Shown: positions 53,088-62,414, counted from the first letter of the stretch. The stretch is 64,000 bases of DNA from an uncultured delta proteobacterium (GCA_900079685.1 LT599018.1:1200970-1264969), one strand, 5' to 3'. Numbers and translations: made by a program. The notes: generated by a model from the letters alone, not told the origin.

Positions 53088-53098
53088 GTCAGGCAAAC
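53088..53098. promoter_or_regulatory. Degenerate GTCWGAC-type site before the GntR gene
   Basis: GTCAGGCAAAC resembles GTCAGACAAAT at 49192 with one core change. It lies about 84 bases before the GntR start at 53182 and may allow autoregulation. This is weaker evidence than at the other sites. Confidence 0.35.
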
Positions 53099-53181
53099 AA
53101 ACATTGACGGGATGATGTTCCGGCGATACTGTGCCTCCCCAAAGCACAACCTTTTATAGCCAATATTTTCAAGGATATACA

Positions 53182-53943
53182 ATGCCAAGATTCCAAAAAG
53201 TAAAAGGCACGAAAATTTACGAAGTCGTCATCTCCCAGCTCAAGGACCAGATAGCCTCCGGTCTGTTGCGGCCCGGCGACATGCTCCCCCCTGAAAAGAC
53301 CATCTCGGAGGAGATGGGGGTAAGCCGCGCCTCTGTTCGTGAAGCTCTTAAGGTTTTGGAATTCATGGGATTTCTTGAAAGTAAACCCAGTGAAGGCACG
53401 AAAATCGCCCAATTTCATCCCGACCTGCTGCTTGAAAAACTCCACACGGTCTCCCTGTCGCAAAGTTCTTCCCTGCTGCTCGACCTGATCGAGCTCCGCG
53501 AGGTGCTGGAACCCAAAATCGCCGCCACAGCGGCAACCCGCGGCACGGAAGAGGAGTTGCAGGATATCGCCAGGATCGTCGGGTTCGGCCAGGGCCTTGC
53601 CGACGAAGTTTCCCGCGAGGAAGCGGACGCCCAATTCCACCTGGCGATAGCCAAGGCGAGCCACAACGTGTTTTTCGTGCGCCTGGTCGAAAGCGTCCTG
53701 TCCATGCTGGTGGAAATCCGGAGCCGGAGCCTGAGCCGGGACCGGGATCGCAGCGCCATCGCCCACGAGCACAGCGCCATTGTCGAATCCCTGTTGCAAC
53801 GCGATGCCCAGGCAGCTTCCACGGCAATGAAGAAACACTTGCAGCATATCCGGCGTTCCGTGAATCAAAAGCGCGACGATATCGACAACACGGACGCCCT
53901 TCCCCAAAAAGAAACCCGGCAACAAAACCGCGAGCGGATTTGA
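53182..53943 (+). CDS. GntR-family regulator, FadR subfamily (FCD domain)
   Basis: The 253-residue protein has an N-terminal winged helix (RPGDMLPPEKTISEEMGVSRASVREAL region) and an FCD domain with the Asp and His ligand positions (HLAIAKASHN and HEHSAIVE). The start at 53182 has AAGGA upstream; the in-frame ATG at 53131 would add 17 residues. It lies between the SDR/TRAP operon and the unknown-protein/HD/TPP operon, both of which carry the GTCWGAC motif, so it probably controls both. The C-terminal tail is charged. Confidence 0.9.
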   Translation: MPRFQKVKGTKIYEVVISQLKDQIASGLLRPGDMLPPEKTISEEMGVSRASVREALKVLEFMGFLESKPSEGTKIAQFHPDLLLEKLHTVSLSQSSSLLLDLIELREVLEPKIAATAATRGTEEELQDIARIVGFGQGLADEVSREEADAQFHLAIAKASHNVFFVRLVESVLSMLVEIRSRSLSRDRDRSAIAHEHSAIVESLLQRDAQAASTAMKKHLQHIRRSVNQKRDDIDNTDALPQKETRQQNRERI

Positions 53944-53986
53944 GGGTCACAGGCATCAGACCGGTTGTGCGGTCTTTTGCGTTCTT

Positions 53987-53999
53987 AAAAGTCTGACAA
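53987..53999 (+). promoter_or_regulatory. GTCTGAC operator candidate before the duplicated-protein operon
   Basis: The 13 bases AAAAGTCTGACAA are identical to 49144-49156, more than 4.8 kb away. They lie 57 bases before the start at 54056. The repetition ties this operon to the SDR/TRAP operon under one regulator. Confidence 0.6.
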
Positions 54000-54055
54000 A
54001 CGGATTTATTGGAAAATAGCTGCATGACACCACGCACCGCACCGGAGGTGAGACG

Positions 54056-54868
54056 ATGGAGCACATGAACGGGACTGGCAATGCCGGAATAGCACTCAGC
54101 AACAGCGCAACGGTTTTTGCCGCCGCCCCGGCGGGAAGGGTCGCGGTCACCGGGTCGCACGGCGGCGTGTACCCGGCGTACCTGCTGGCCAAGCTGCGCG
54201 TCCGGGGGTCGATTTTCAACGACGCGGGCGTGGGGCGGGAACACGCGGGCATCGGCGGGCTCGCCTATTTGCAGAGCCTGGGCATTCCCGCCGCAACGGT
54301 CGGCAACGCCAGCGCCAGAATCGGGTACGGCGAGGACACGCTGTATAAGGGGATCATCAGCCACGCGAACGCCGCGGCGCGGGCATTGGGCTGCGTCCCG
54401 GGCATGCCGTGCCTCGAAGCCGCCCAAAAGCTTTGCGCCGCGCCGCTTGCGCATTCCGACCCGCCGGCGGCCATAGAGGCACGGCACGTCATTACCGGCG
54501 GCTCCCGGCGCGTGGTGCTGATCGATTCCGCCGCCCTCGTTCTGCCGGAGGATGCCGGGAACATCGTCATCACCGGCTCGCACGGCGGGCTGTTGGGCGG
54601 CAACAAGGCAACGGCCCTCAAATATGACGCCTATGCCGCTTTCTACAACGATGCCGGGGGCGGCCTTGAAAATGCCGGCACAACCCGCCTGCCCGCCCTT
54701 GACGAACGGAACATAGCCGGGATCACGGTTTCTTCGTCCAGCGCCCGCATCGGCGACGCCGTGTCCTCATATGAGGACGGCGTCATCTCAGCCGTCAACG
54801 CAACTGCGGCGCGGTACGGCGCGAAAGCCGGCATGACGGTGAAACGCTTTGTGGATATGATCGGATAA
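54056..54868 (+). CDS. Unknown protein made of two tandem copies of a TGSHGG domain
   Basis: I do not recognise this 270-residue protein. It consists of two related halves (about residues 13-124 and 153-267). Shared motifs in the same order are TGSHGG (32-37 and 173-178), FNDAG/YNDAG (54-58 and 197-201), SARIG (86-90 and 229-233), and GIISHANAAAR/GVISAVNATAAR. No signal peptide or membrane segment is visible. The invariant His, Asp, Asn and Gly residues suggest an enzyme active site repeated twice, or one site at the interface. It heads an operon with an HD-domain protein and a TPP enzyme behind a GTCTGAC site. GGAGG precedes the ATG. Confidence 0.85.
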   Translation: MEHMNGTGNAGIALSNSATVFAAAPAGRVAVTGSHGGVYPAYLLAKLRVRGSIFNDAGVGREHAGIGGLAYLQSLGIPAATVGNASARIGYGEDTLYKGIISHANAAARALGCVPGMPCLEAAQKLCAAPLAHSDPPAAIEARHVITGGSRRVVLIDSAALVLPEDAGNIVITGSHGGLLGGNKATALKYDAYAAFYNDAGGGLENAGTTRLPALDERNIAGITVSSSSARIGDAVSSYEDGVISAVNATAARYGAKAGMTVKRFVDMIG

Positions 54869-54881
54869 ACGGAGGAAAACC

Positions 54882-55445
54882 ATGCATACGGATTCTGCCA
54901 CCCTGAAAAGAATGACCGCGATACTGCCTCTGCTCGGGTATCTTGAAGACCGCGGCCTTGCCGAGAAAATCGCGCGCGCCTGGGAACTCGCCGAAGAACG
55001 CGGCGGCTGGGATTCCCTGGAGCAGGCCTGTTTCGGCCCGCACCTTCCCAAGGCCCGTCTGGTCGACCACGTCAACGCCGCCACGGAATCGGCGCTGCGC
55101 GTGTGCGAGATCATTACCAAGTATCAGGGCATCATGTTCGACACCCAGTTGGTCGTGGCCATCGGCCTGATGCACGACGTCTGCAAGGTCCTTGAATATG
55201 AACCAGACGGCCAGGGCGGCGCCAGGGTATCCGAGATCGGCAAACACCTGCAGCACGGCGTGGCCGGCGGCATGCTCGCCCAGGAGGTCGGCATGCCGCT
55301 TGAGATGGTCCACCTCATCCTGACCCATACCCCGCAATCCACCATGCAGCCCAACCGCATCGAGGGCGTCCTGTTCGCCGCCGTGGATATTTGCGACGCC
55401 AACATGCTGCATTACACCAACGGGCATCAACTTTTCGGCAAATAG
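54882..55445 (+). CDS. HD-domain protein
   Basis: The 187-residue protein has an HD-type metal-binding pattern: RLVDHVNAATESALRVCE (first His), IGLMHDVCKVLEYE (the HD pair) and HTPQS/DICDANM later (further ligands). HD proteins are metal-dependent phosphohydrolases or, in some cases, oxygenases or lyases. It follows the duplicated TGSHGG protein by 13 bases and precedes the TPP enzyme by 79 bases. The reaction is unknown; a role in the same pathway is likely. Confidence 0.8.
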   Translation: MHTDSATLKRMTAILPLLGYLEDRGLAEKIARAWELAEERGGWDSLEQACFGPHLPKARLVDHVNAATESALRVCEIITKYQGIMFDTQLVVAIGLMHDVCKVLEYEPDGQGGARVSEIGKHLQHGVAGGMLAQEVGMPLEMVHLILTHTPQSTMQPNRIEGVLFAAVDICDANMLHYTNGHQLFGK

Positions 55446-55524
55446 TAAGCTGAAGGGCCCGCCATCGAGCCGGCCATCATAATCATGACAGTCTTCCCAT
55501 GGGAAGAAAAAGGAGTTTTGAACG

Positions 55525-57285
55525 ATGTCCTGCGACAATGCACAGTGCAAAGGCGGAAGAATGACGGGCGGCCGCGCCCTCGCGGAGATGCTGAAAATCT
55601 GCGGGGTAGGGCCGATGTTCGGGATGGGCGGGTTCCAGATGCTGCCCTTTTACGAGGGCATCCGCGCCCTCGGCATGGAGCATTACCTTATCACGGACGA
55701 AAACAACGGCGCGCTCGCGGCGGACGCTTACGCCCGCATGACGGGCCGCCCGGCGGTCTGCGACGGCACAACCGGCCCCGGCGCTGCCAACCTGGCGACC
55801 GGCCTTATTGAATCCCTGAACGCCGGGGTGCCGGTCATCGCGGTGGTGGGCGATACCCACCGCGCCCATTCCTGGAAAAACATGACCCAGGAAGCGCGGC
55901 AGATGGAATTGCTCCGTCCTTGCGTCAAAGAGTTGATCCGGGTGGAAGTGGTGGCTCGCGTGCCGGAACTGGTGCGCCGCGCCTTTGCCGTCGCAACCAG
56001 CGGCCGCCCCGGCCCCGTGCTGCTCGATCTTCCCGAAGACGTGATGCACGGCGACCACAAGTTCAAGCCTGAAGATTTTTACGTCAACGAGCGCATCCTT
56101 TCCGCGCCCGCGCTCCGTTCCCGCCCGGCGGCGGACGGCATGGAAGCGGCCGCCGCCCTGCTGGCGCAAGCCAAGCGCCCCATGATTCTGGCCGGCGGCG
56201 GCGTGCACCTGTCCTGGGCGCAGCAGACGCTGAACGATTTCGCAAAGGAATTTTCCATCCCCGTGGCCTACACCATGAGCGGCAAGGGCGTGGTGGCGGA
56301 TACCGGCGAATTGTCCGTGGGGCTTTTCGGCCGCTATTCCCGGATCGCCAACGACCTGATGGAACAGGCCGACTGCTTGTTCGTGGTGGGCTGCAAGCTC
56401 GGGGAAATCGCCAGCAAGCGGTATGAATTGCCCAAGGCCGGCACGCCGATCATCCATCTGGACATCGTGCCCGAGGAAATTGAGCGCTGGGCCAAGACCA
56501 ACGTGGCGCTCTGGGGCGACGCGAAAGAAACCCTGCGGGAACTCGCGCCCATGCTGCGCAAAAAAACCGGCGGACCGGTTGCCCGGCCCGAATATTTCGC
56601 GGAAATCAAAAAGCGCAAGGCCGACTGGTATGCAGTGGCTCGCGCCCGCTATGAGAGCACGGAATCGCCCATCAACATGGGCCGCATGATGGCCGAGCTC
56701 AACGCCTTCATGCCCGAGGACGGCGTCCTCATCGTGGACGGCGGGTTTGCCGCGCACTGGGGCGCGCTGCTCTACGACACCAAGGGTACGGGCCGCACCT
56801 TCATCGCCAACCGGGGCTTCGCGTCCATCGGGTACGGCATCCCGGCGGCCATCGGGGTATCCCTGGCGGCCAAGCACGGCGGCCTGCAAGGGCCTGTTGT
56901 CAGCATCACCGGCGACGGCGGGCTGAACATGTCCATCGGCGAGCTGGATACCGCCATGCGGGCCAAAACGCCCTTTATCCTGATCGTGGTCAACAACGCG
57001 GCGTCCGGCTACGTGCGGGCGCTCCAGCACGCGTTCTACGGCGAGGGGCATTACCAGTCCAGCGCCATCACGGACACGGATTTCGCGGCAGTTGCCCGCA
57101 GCTACGGCTGCCACGGCATCCGGGTGGAAAAGCCCGAGGACCTGCAGGCGGCGCTCCGGCAGGCCGCCCAAAACAAGGATAAACCCACGGTCGTGGACGT
57201 GGTCGTCACCCGCGATCCCGGCCAGATGCTGCCCGCCGCCGACAACCGGGCCTTGGCGTTCCGGGCCGGAGACCGGCCTGTTTGA
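55525..57285 (+). CDS. Thiamine-diphosphate-dependent enzyme (acetolactate-synthase/decarboxylase superfamily)
   Basis: The 586-residue protein has the three-domain TPP enzyme layout. The catalytic Glu is in TDENNGALAADAYAR (about residues 69-83), and the TPP-binding GDGG...NN motif is in ITGDGGLNMSIGELDTAM...VVNN. The residue before Glu is Asp instead of the usual His, hinting at a function different from acetolactate synthase. There is no regulatory ilvH-like gene next to it. Possible reactions include decarboxylation of a 2-oxoacid or carboligation. It ends the operon started by the unknown TGSHGG protein and is followed by strong hairpins. AAGGAG precedes the start. Confidence 0.85.
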   Translation: MSCDNAQCKGGRMTGGRALAEMLKICGVGPMFGMGGFQMLPFYEGIRALGMEHYLITDENNGALAADAYARMTGRPAVCDGTTGPGAANLATGLIESLNAGVPVIAVVGDTHRAHSWKNMTQEARQMELLRPCVKELIRVEVVARVPELVRRAFAVATSGRPGPVLLDLPEDVMHGDHKFKPEDFYVNERILSAPALRSRPAADGMEAAAALLAQAKRPMILAGGGVHLSWAQQTLNDFAKEFSIPVAYTMSGKGVVADTGELSVGLFGRYSRIANDLMEQADCLFVVGCKLGEIASKRYELPKAGTPIIHLDIVPEEIERWAKTNVALWGDAKETLRELAPMLRKKTGGPVARPEYFAEIKKRKADWYAVARARYESTESPINMGRMMAELNAFMPEDGVLIVDGGFAAHWGALLYDTKGTGRTFIANRGFASIGYGIPAAIGVSLAAKHGGLQGPVVSITGDGGLNMSIGELDTAMRAKTPFILIVVNNAASGYVRALQHAFYGEGHYQSSAITDTDFAAVARSYGCHGIRVEKPEDLQAALRQAAQNKDKPTVVDVVVTRDPGQMLPAADNRALAFRAGDRPV

Positions 57286-57319
57286 TGAAGAAAAGAGAAG
57301 AGAATGCCTCCGGCGGCTT

Positions 57320-57381
57320 AAGGAGGGGCTACGCGCCCCTCCTTGAGAATCGGCGGTGCCGCCCTCATGGGCGCACCGCCG
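57320..57381. terminator. Two hairpins between convergent genes
   Basis: AAGGAGGGGC/GCCCCTCCTT (57320-57329 and 57335-57344) and a longer imperfect 13-pair stem (57351-57364 with 57369-57381, one bulge) lie between the TPP gene and the MATE gene, which converge. They probably end both transcripts. Confidence 0.75.
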
Positions 57382-57422
57382 CACTGCATTGGGAGACTGA
57401 GGAGGAGTGCCGCACTTTCCGC

Positions 57423-58787
57423 CTAAGCGCCCTTGCCGAAAGCGCCGCCCGGCGTATTGCGGAATGACCGGCGCAGGATGAAGATGGTGATGAGCGTGGC
57501 TACGGCGTCCGCGATGGGCAGGCTCACCCAGACCCCGTCAAGACCCATGTAGCGCGGCAGGATGATGAGCCCCGGCAGAAGGAACAGGATCTGCCGGGAA
57601 AGGGCGAGAAAAATGGCGATGGAAGCCCGGCCCATGGATTGAAAATATCCGGAAATCACAATCTGCCCCCCCACCAGGAAAAAAAGGGCCGTGCACAGCC
57701 GCATGCCTCTGGCGGCCATGGCGATAAGGTCCGGATGATCCGTGAACAGCCGGGCCAGGATTTCCGGAAAGAACTGCGCGGCCACAAAACCGGCGGAAGT
57801 GACACCGGTTCCGGCGATGACGCCCAGGAAGAGCGTCCGCCGGACCCTGTCCATGCGCTTCGCGCCGAAGTTATAGCCGATGAGCGGCTGCATGCCCTGC
57901 ACAAGCCCGAAAATGGTCATGGCGAACAGCATGAGGAGCCTGTTGGCTATGCCGTAGGCGCCGATGGCCAGGTCGCCGCCGTACGCGTACAGGCTGATGT
58001 TGATGACCATCACGATCAGGCAGCCGCTGCAGTTCATGAAAAAGGGCGAAAGCCCGATGGACAGGATGGATTTGACCACCTCCCGGCGCAGCCGGAAAAT
58101 ACCGCGCTTGAAATGCACCGCGCTGTTCGGGTTGCGGAAATGGCGGTACAGCGGGATGAGAGCGAAGAACTGGGACAGCACCGTGGCGTACCCCGCCCCT
58201 TTCATGCCCATATCAAAAACAAAGATGAACAGCGCCGTCAAAATGACATTGACCCCCACGCTGAACAGGGAAATGGCCATGGATTTCTTGGGGTACCCGG
58301 ACGCGCGCAAAAAATGGCTGAGCGCCAGCATAAGGTTGCCGACGGGCGCGCCCCAGAGGATGATCCGCATATAGTCGCGGGCATGGCCGATGGTGTCGGC
58401 GCTGGCCCCGAACAGGCGCAGGATGGGGTCGAGAAACGCCAGGCTGAGCGCGGCAAAGCCCACCGCGAACAGCAGGCTGAGAACGACGTTGTGGCCGAGG
58501 ACCTGGGCGGCGCGTTCCGGGTTTCCGGCGCCGAGCTCGATGGAACAGACCGTGGCCCCGCCGATGGCGACCAGCATGCAGACCGCCAGCGCCAGGTTTA
58601 TAAAGGGGAAGGTCACGGCCAGCCCGGTTATGCCGAGCGCCCCTACCCCGTGGCCGATGAAGATGCTGCTGCAGATATTGTACAGCGAGACAATGACCAT
58701 GCTGATAATGGCCGGGAAGGAATAGCCGACCAGCAAGGAGCCGATGGGTTCCGTCTCAAGCCGGTTGGTCACGCGCTGCTGTGTCAT
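57423..58787 (-). CDS. MATE-family multidrug/metabolite efflux protein
   Basis: The 454-residue membrane protein has twelve predicted segments and the MATE pattern (LLVGYSFPAIISMVIVSLYNICSSIFIGHGVG near the N-terminus, and the second-half repeat with GLVQGMQPLIGYNFGA). It exports cationic drugs or metabolites with Na+ or H+. The ATG at 58787 has GGCAGGAG upstream, while upstream in-frame ATGs do not. It is divergent from the AzgA-like gene. Confidence 0.92.
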   Translation of the reverse strand: MTQQRVTNRLETEPIGSLLVGYSFPAIISMVIVSLYNICSSIFIGHGVGALGITGLAVTFPFINLALAVCMLVAIGGATVCSIELGAGNPERAAQVLGHNVVLSLLFAVGFAALSLAFLDPILRLFGASADTIGHARDYMRIILWGAPVGNLMLALSHFLRASGYPKKSMAISLFSVGVNVILTALFIFVFDMGMKGAGYATVLSQFFALIPLYRHFRNPNSAVHFKRGIFRLRREVVKSILSIGLSPFFMNCSGCLIVMVINISLYAYGGDLAIGAYGIANRLLMLFAMTIFGLVQGMQPLIGYNFGAKRMDRVRRTLFLGVIAGTGVTSAGFVAAQFFPEILARLFTDHPDLIAMAARGMRLCTALFFLVGGQIVISGYFQSMGRASIAIFLALSRQILFLLPGLIILPRYMGLDGVWVSLPIADAVATLITIFILRRSFRNTPGGAFGKGA

Positions 58788-59029
58788 AAAAACTCCTGCC
58801 GCCCGGAAAACTCGCGGGCGGCATCCATGGGAACGCCTTGTGCGTTCGTGCTCCAGGGTGTGCCGCATTCGGGCCAATATGTCAACGGCTCTCTGGCAAG
58901 TCTCTCCACTATCGGATAGGATGGCGCGCGGAAGAAAAAGGAAGAGCGGAAGCGCTTTTCCCCTCGACCTGCAAACGGCAATTTGGCATTGTCCGGAAAA
59001 AACCGCCGCGGCGCGGCACAGGATCGCAT

Positions 59030-60358
59030 ATGGACACAGTGACTCGTCGTATCAACGCCTTTTTCCGGCTTGAGGAAAACAAAACCTGCATCAGGAACGA
59101 ATTTTTCGGCGGCCTGACCACCTTCATGGCCATGGCCTACGTGGTCTTCGTGGTGCCGGGCATGCTGGCGGACGCGGGCATGCCCAAAGAGCCCGCGATC
59201 ACGGCGCTGATCTGCATCACCACCGCCGTGACCCTGGGCATGGGGCTGTGGGCCAACTTCCCGGTGGCCGCCGCGCCGGGCCTGGGCATCAGCGCATTTT
59301 TCGCCTATTACGTTTGCGGCACGCTCCACCTGCCCTGGCAGACGGCGCTCGGGGCGGTGTTCATCTCCGGCGCGGTCTTTTTGCTGCTTACCATCACCCG
59401 GCTGCGGCAGATGATTATCGACGCCGTGCCCACGGACCTGAAATACGCAATCGTGGCGGGCATCGGCACGTTCATCGCGTTCATCGGCCTGAAAAACTGC
59501 GGCATCATCGTCGCGCACCCCCAGAATTTCGTGGCGCTCGGCAACGTTACCGCCCCAACAGCCCTGCTGGCGCTTTTCGGCATCTGCCTCATCAGCGCCA
59601 TGATGGCAAAGGGGATCAGGGTGGCCATACCCGCCGGGATCATCCTTATCACCATCGCCGGCATGGCCGCGGGGGAGGTGCCCCTGCCCTCGAAACTCGC
59701 GGACGTCATGACGTTCTCCGTCCCCAGCCCGGCCCCGCTGATCGGGCAGCTCGACCTCATGGGCGCGGTGCATTACGGGCTTTTCTCCATCATCTTCACG
59801 ATCACGGTGGTGGATCTCTTCGACAACATCGGCACCCTGATCGGCCTGTCCCGCAAGGCCAATCTCATGGACGAACAAGGCCATATCCCGGGCCTTGACC
59901 GGGCGCTCATCACCGACTCCATCGGGGCCATGGGCAGCGCCGTCATGGGCACCCCCACGGTCACGGCCTATATCGAGAGCGCCTCGGGCATCGCCGCCGG
60001 GGGGCGCACCGGGTTGACGGCCGTGTTCACCGCCCTGTTTTTCCTGCTGACCCTGCTGTTCGTGCCCCTGGTCGCCCTGGTGCCGGGCTTCGCCACCGCC
60101 CCGGCCCTCGTCATCGTGGGCGCGCTGATGCTGCAGGAGGTCAAGCACATCGACTTCGCGGATTTCCGCATCGCCCTGCCCGCCTTTCTGACCATCGTGA
60201 TGATGCCGCTGACCTTCAGCATCGCGGCCGGGTTCGGGTTCGGGTTCATCAGCTACGTGCTGCTCCAGGCCTTCACGGGCGAATTCCGCAAGGTAAGCCT
60301 CACCATGTGGGTCATATCGTTGTGTTTCGCCGTAAACTTCGCGCTCAGGCTGCACTGA
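59030..60358 (+). CDS. NCS2-family purine permease (AzgA-like)
   Basis: The 442-residue membrane protein has about twelve to fourteen segments and AzgA/guanine-adenine permease signatures (RNEFFGGLTTFMAMAYVVFVVPGMLA, VAAAPGLGISAFFAYYV, VDLFDNIGTLIGL, SAVMGTPTVTAYIES). It imports adenine, guanine or hypoxanthine with protons. The start at 59030 is preceded by CAGGA; the upstream in-frame ATG at 58838 would add 64 atypical residues. A tautomerase and a TPP enzyme follow on the same strand. Confidence 0.92.
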   Translation: MDTVTRRINAFFRLEENKTCIRNEFFGGLTTFMAMAYVVFVVPGMLADAGMPKEPAITALICITTAVTLGMGLWANFPVAAAPGLGISAFFAYYVCGTLHLPWQTALGAVFISGAVFLLLTITRLRQMIIDAVPTDLKYAIVAGIGTFIAFIGLKNCGIIVAHPQNFVALGNVTAPTALLALFGICLISAMMAKGIRVAIPAGIILITIAGMAAGEVPLPSKLADVMTFSVPSPAPLIGQLDLMGAVHYGLFSIIFTITVVDLFDNIGTLIGLSRKANLMDEQGHIPGLDRALITDSIGAMGSAVMGTPTVTAYIESASGIAAGGRTGLTAVFTALFFLLTLLFVPLVALVPGFATAPALVIVGALMLQEVKHIDFADFRIALPAFLTIVMMPLTFSIAAGFGFGFISYVLLQAFTGEFRKVSLTMWVISLCFAVNFALRLH

Positions 60359-60454
60359 GCCCCGAGACGGCCGCCCGCCCTTACCTGAACGAAACGGCCC
60401 GGCCATGCCGCTTTGCGGCGTCCGCGCCACAACCCGCAACCGCAGGAGCCGGAC

Positions 60455-60655
60455 ATGCCTTACGTGAACATCAAAATTACCAAAGACGGCGTCACCCCGG
60501 AAAAGAAAGCCCAGCTGATAAAGGAAACCACGGACATGCTCGCCCGCGTCCTGGATAAAAACCCCGCGACCACGTTCGTCCTTATTGAAGAAGTGGATAC
60601 GGACAACTGGGGAATCGGCGGCGAGACCGTCACCGTCCGCCGGAAAAAAGGGTAA
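60455..60655 (+). CDS. 4-oxalocrotonate tautomerase family protein
   Basis: The 66-residue protein begins MPYVNIKITKDG; after Met removal, Pro1 is the catalytic base of this superfamily. The length and EKKAQLIKETTDML helix fit 4-OT. Such enzymes tautomerise 2-hydroxymuconate-like compounds or act as dehalogenases or hydratases. AGGAG lies before the start. It sits 31 bases ahead of the TPP enzyme, suggesting one operon for an unsaturated 2-oxoacid. Confidence 0.9.
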   Translation: MPYVNIKITKDGVTPEKKAQLIKETTDMLARVLDKNPATTFVLIEEVDTDNWGIGGETVTVRRKKG

Positions 60656-60686
60656 CGCGGCGCGGCCCAAGGCCGGGGAGACGACG

Positions 60687-62372
60687 ATGGCTCTGGAAAA
60701 AGGCATCAAGGGCAGCGAGTTTCTCGCCAAAACGCTCAAGGGGTACGGGACGACGCACGTCTTCCTCGTGGAAGCCATCCTGCGCCGGACGATGGTGGAG
60801 CTGGAGAAACTGGGGGTCCGCCGCATCGTGGCCCACTCGGAGAAAGCCGCAGCCTATATGGCAGACGGCTACGCCAGGGTCTCCCGCAAGGTGGGCGTCT
60901 GTTTCGCCCAGTCCGTCGGCGCCGCGAACCTGGCCTCCGGCCTGCAGGACGCGTTTCTCGCCAATGCGCCGGTGCTCGCCTTTACCGGGCAGAAACCGCC
61001 CATGTTCCAGCACCGCAACGCCTACCAGGAAATCATCCACCGCCCGCTGTTCGAGCCGGTGACGAAATACAACGTCTCCCTGACCGAGCCGGGCCAACTC
61101 CCCCTGTACCTCCGCCAGGCCTTCCGCGAAGCCACCAGCGGCTGCCCCGGCCCGGTGCACATCGACCTGCCCGACAACCTGGGCTTTTTCATCGACAACA
61201 GCACCATTTTCGAAGAGCCCGCCGCCGAGGAAAGCTTCATGGCCGCGCCCTCCTACCGCATCCCGCCCTGCCGGGAGGATGTGGCCGCCGCCGTCAAAGA
61301 GCTGATGGCGGCCGAACGCCCGGTTATTGTAGCCGGCGGCGGCGCGGTTTTCTCCGGCGCCGGGGCCGAAGTGACCGCACTGGCCGAGCTGTTGGATATT
61401 CCCGTCGCGGTGTCCGTCGACGGCAAAGGCTCCATCGCGGACAACCACCCCCTCAGCCTCGGGCCGGTGGGCAACTACGCCCGCGCATGCGCGAACGAAA
61501 TCGTCTCCCAGGCGGACCTCGTGCTGTACGTCGGCTGCGGCACCGGCGACCAGGTGACGCGCAACTGGACCATCCCGGCCAAAGGCACGCGCATCATCCA
61601 GATCGACATCGACCCGCTGGAACTGGGCCGCAACTATCCCAACACCCTCGGCCTGCTCGGCGACGCGCGCCTCACACTGGCCGCCATGGCGGCAGCGATT
61701 GGCGCCAAACGGTCCAACGCCGGATCCAGGGCCGGATGGGCGGACCAGGCCGCCAGGGCCGTGGCCGCCTGGCGCAAGAGCCTTGAGCCTTTACGCGCGT
61801 CCGATGCGGTGCCCATCCGCGCCGAACGCCTGTGCGCCGAGTTGGAAAAAGTCCTGCCCGAGGATGCTGTCCTCGTTTCCGACACGGGCTTCTCCGCCAT
61901 CTGGACCGCCGCCATGGTCGACTGCAACCACCCCGGCCAGCGGTATATCCGCGCGGCGGGCGGTTCCCTCGGCTGGGGCTATCCGGCGGCCCTCGGCGCC
62001 AAATGCGCCGTCGGCGAGCGGCCCGTCATCTGCTTCACCGGCGACGGCGCGATCTGGTATCATATCGCGGAAATGGAAACCGCCGTGCGCCACAACATCG
62101 CGACCGTGACCGTGCTCAACAACAACGGCGGCTTCGGCCAGTGCCTTGGGGGCATCCGCGCGGCCTACGGCGACGGGCCCGGCCGCAAAGAGGATCTGTA
62201 CGCCTTCACGCCGGTCAATTTCAGCAACCTGGCCCGCGAAATCGGCTGCAATGCCGTGCGCGCGGAAAAGCCGGCCGACATCGGCCCGGCCATCCGGGAC
62301 GCGCTTGGGTCCGGCAGGCCCTCGGTCGTGGAAGTGCTCACGGATATCGAGTGCTCCCCCTGGGGCGGCTGA
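60687..62372 (+). CDS. Thiamine-diphosphate-dependent enzyme (acetolactate-synthase-like), second copy
   Basis: The 561-residue protein has the TPP-enzyme domains with catalytic Glu in AHSEKAAAYMADGYAR and the TPP motif GDGAIWYHIAEMETA...VLNNNGG. It is only distantly similar to the TPP enzyme at 55525 and was probably acquired separately rather than by recent duplication. The start at 60687 has GGGGAG upstream. It follows the tautomerase by 31 bases. Decarboxylation of a 2-oxoacid produced by the tautomerase is a reasonable guess, not proven. Confidence 0.85.
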   Translation: MALEKGIKGSEFLAKTLKGYGTTHVFLVEAILRRTMVELEKLGVRRIVAHSEKAAAYMADGYARVSRKVGVCFAQSVGAANLASGLQDAFLANAPVLAFTGQKPPMFQHRNAYQEIIHRPLFEPVTKYNVSLTEPGQLPLYLRQAFREATSGCPGPVHIDLPDNLGFFIDNSTIFEEPAAEESFMAAPSYRIPPCREDVAAAVKELMAAERPVIVAGGGAVFSGAGAEVTALAELLDIPVAVSVDGKGSIADNHPLSLGPVGNYARACANEIVSQADLVLYVGCGTGDQVTRNWTIPAKGTRIIQIDIDPLELGRNYPNTLGLLGDARLTLAAMAAAIGAKRSNAGSRAGWADQAARAVAAWRKSLEPLRASDAVPIRAERLCAELEKVLPEDAVLVSDTGFSAIWTAAMVDCNHPGQRYIRAAGGSLGWGYPAALGAKCAVGERPVICFTGDGAIWYHIAEMETAVRHNIATVTVLNNNGGFGQCLGGIRAAYGDGPGRKEDLYAFTPVNFSNLAREIGCNAVRAEKPADIGPAIRDALGSGRPSVVEVLTDIECSPWGG

Positions 62373-62414
62373 CGCGCGTCCTCCGCCGGGAAGATGCCCC
62401 TAAGGTAACGCCGC

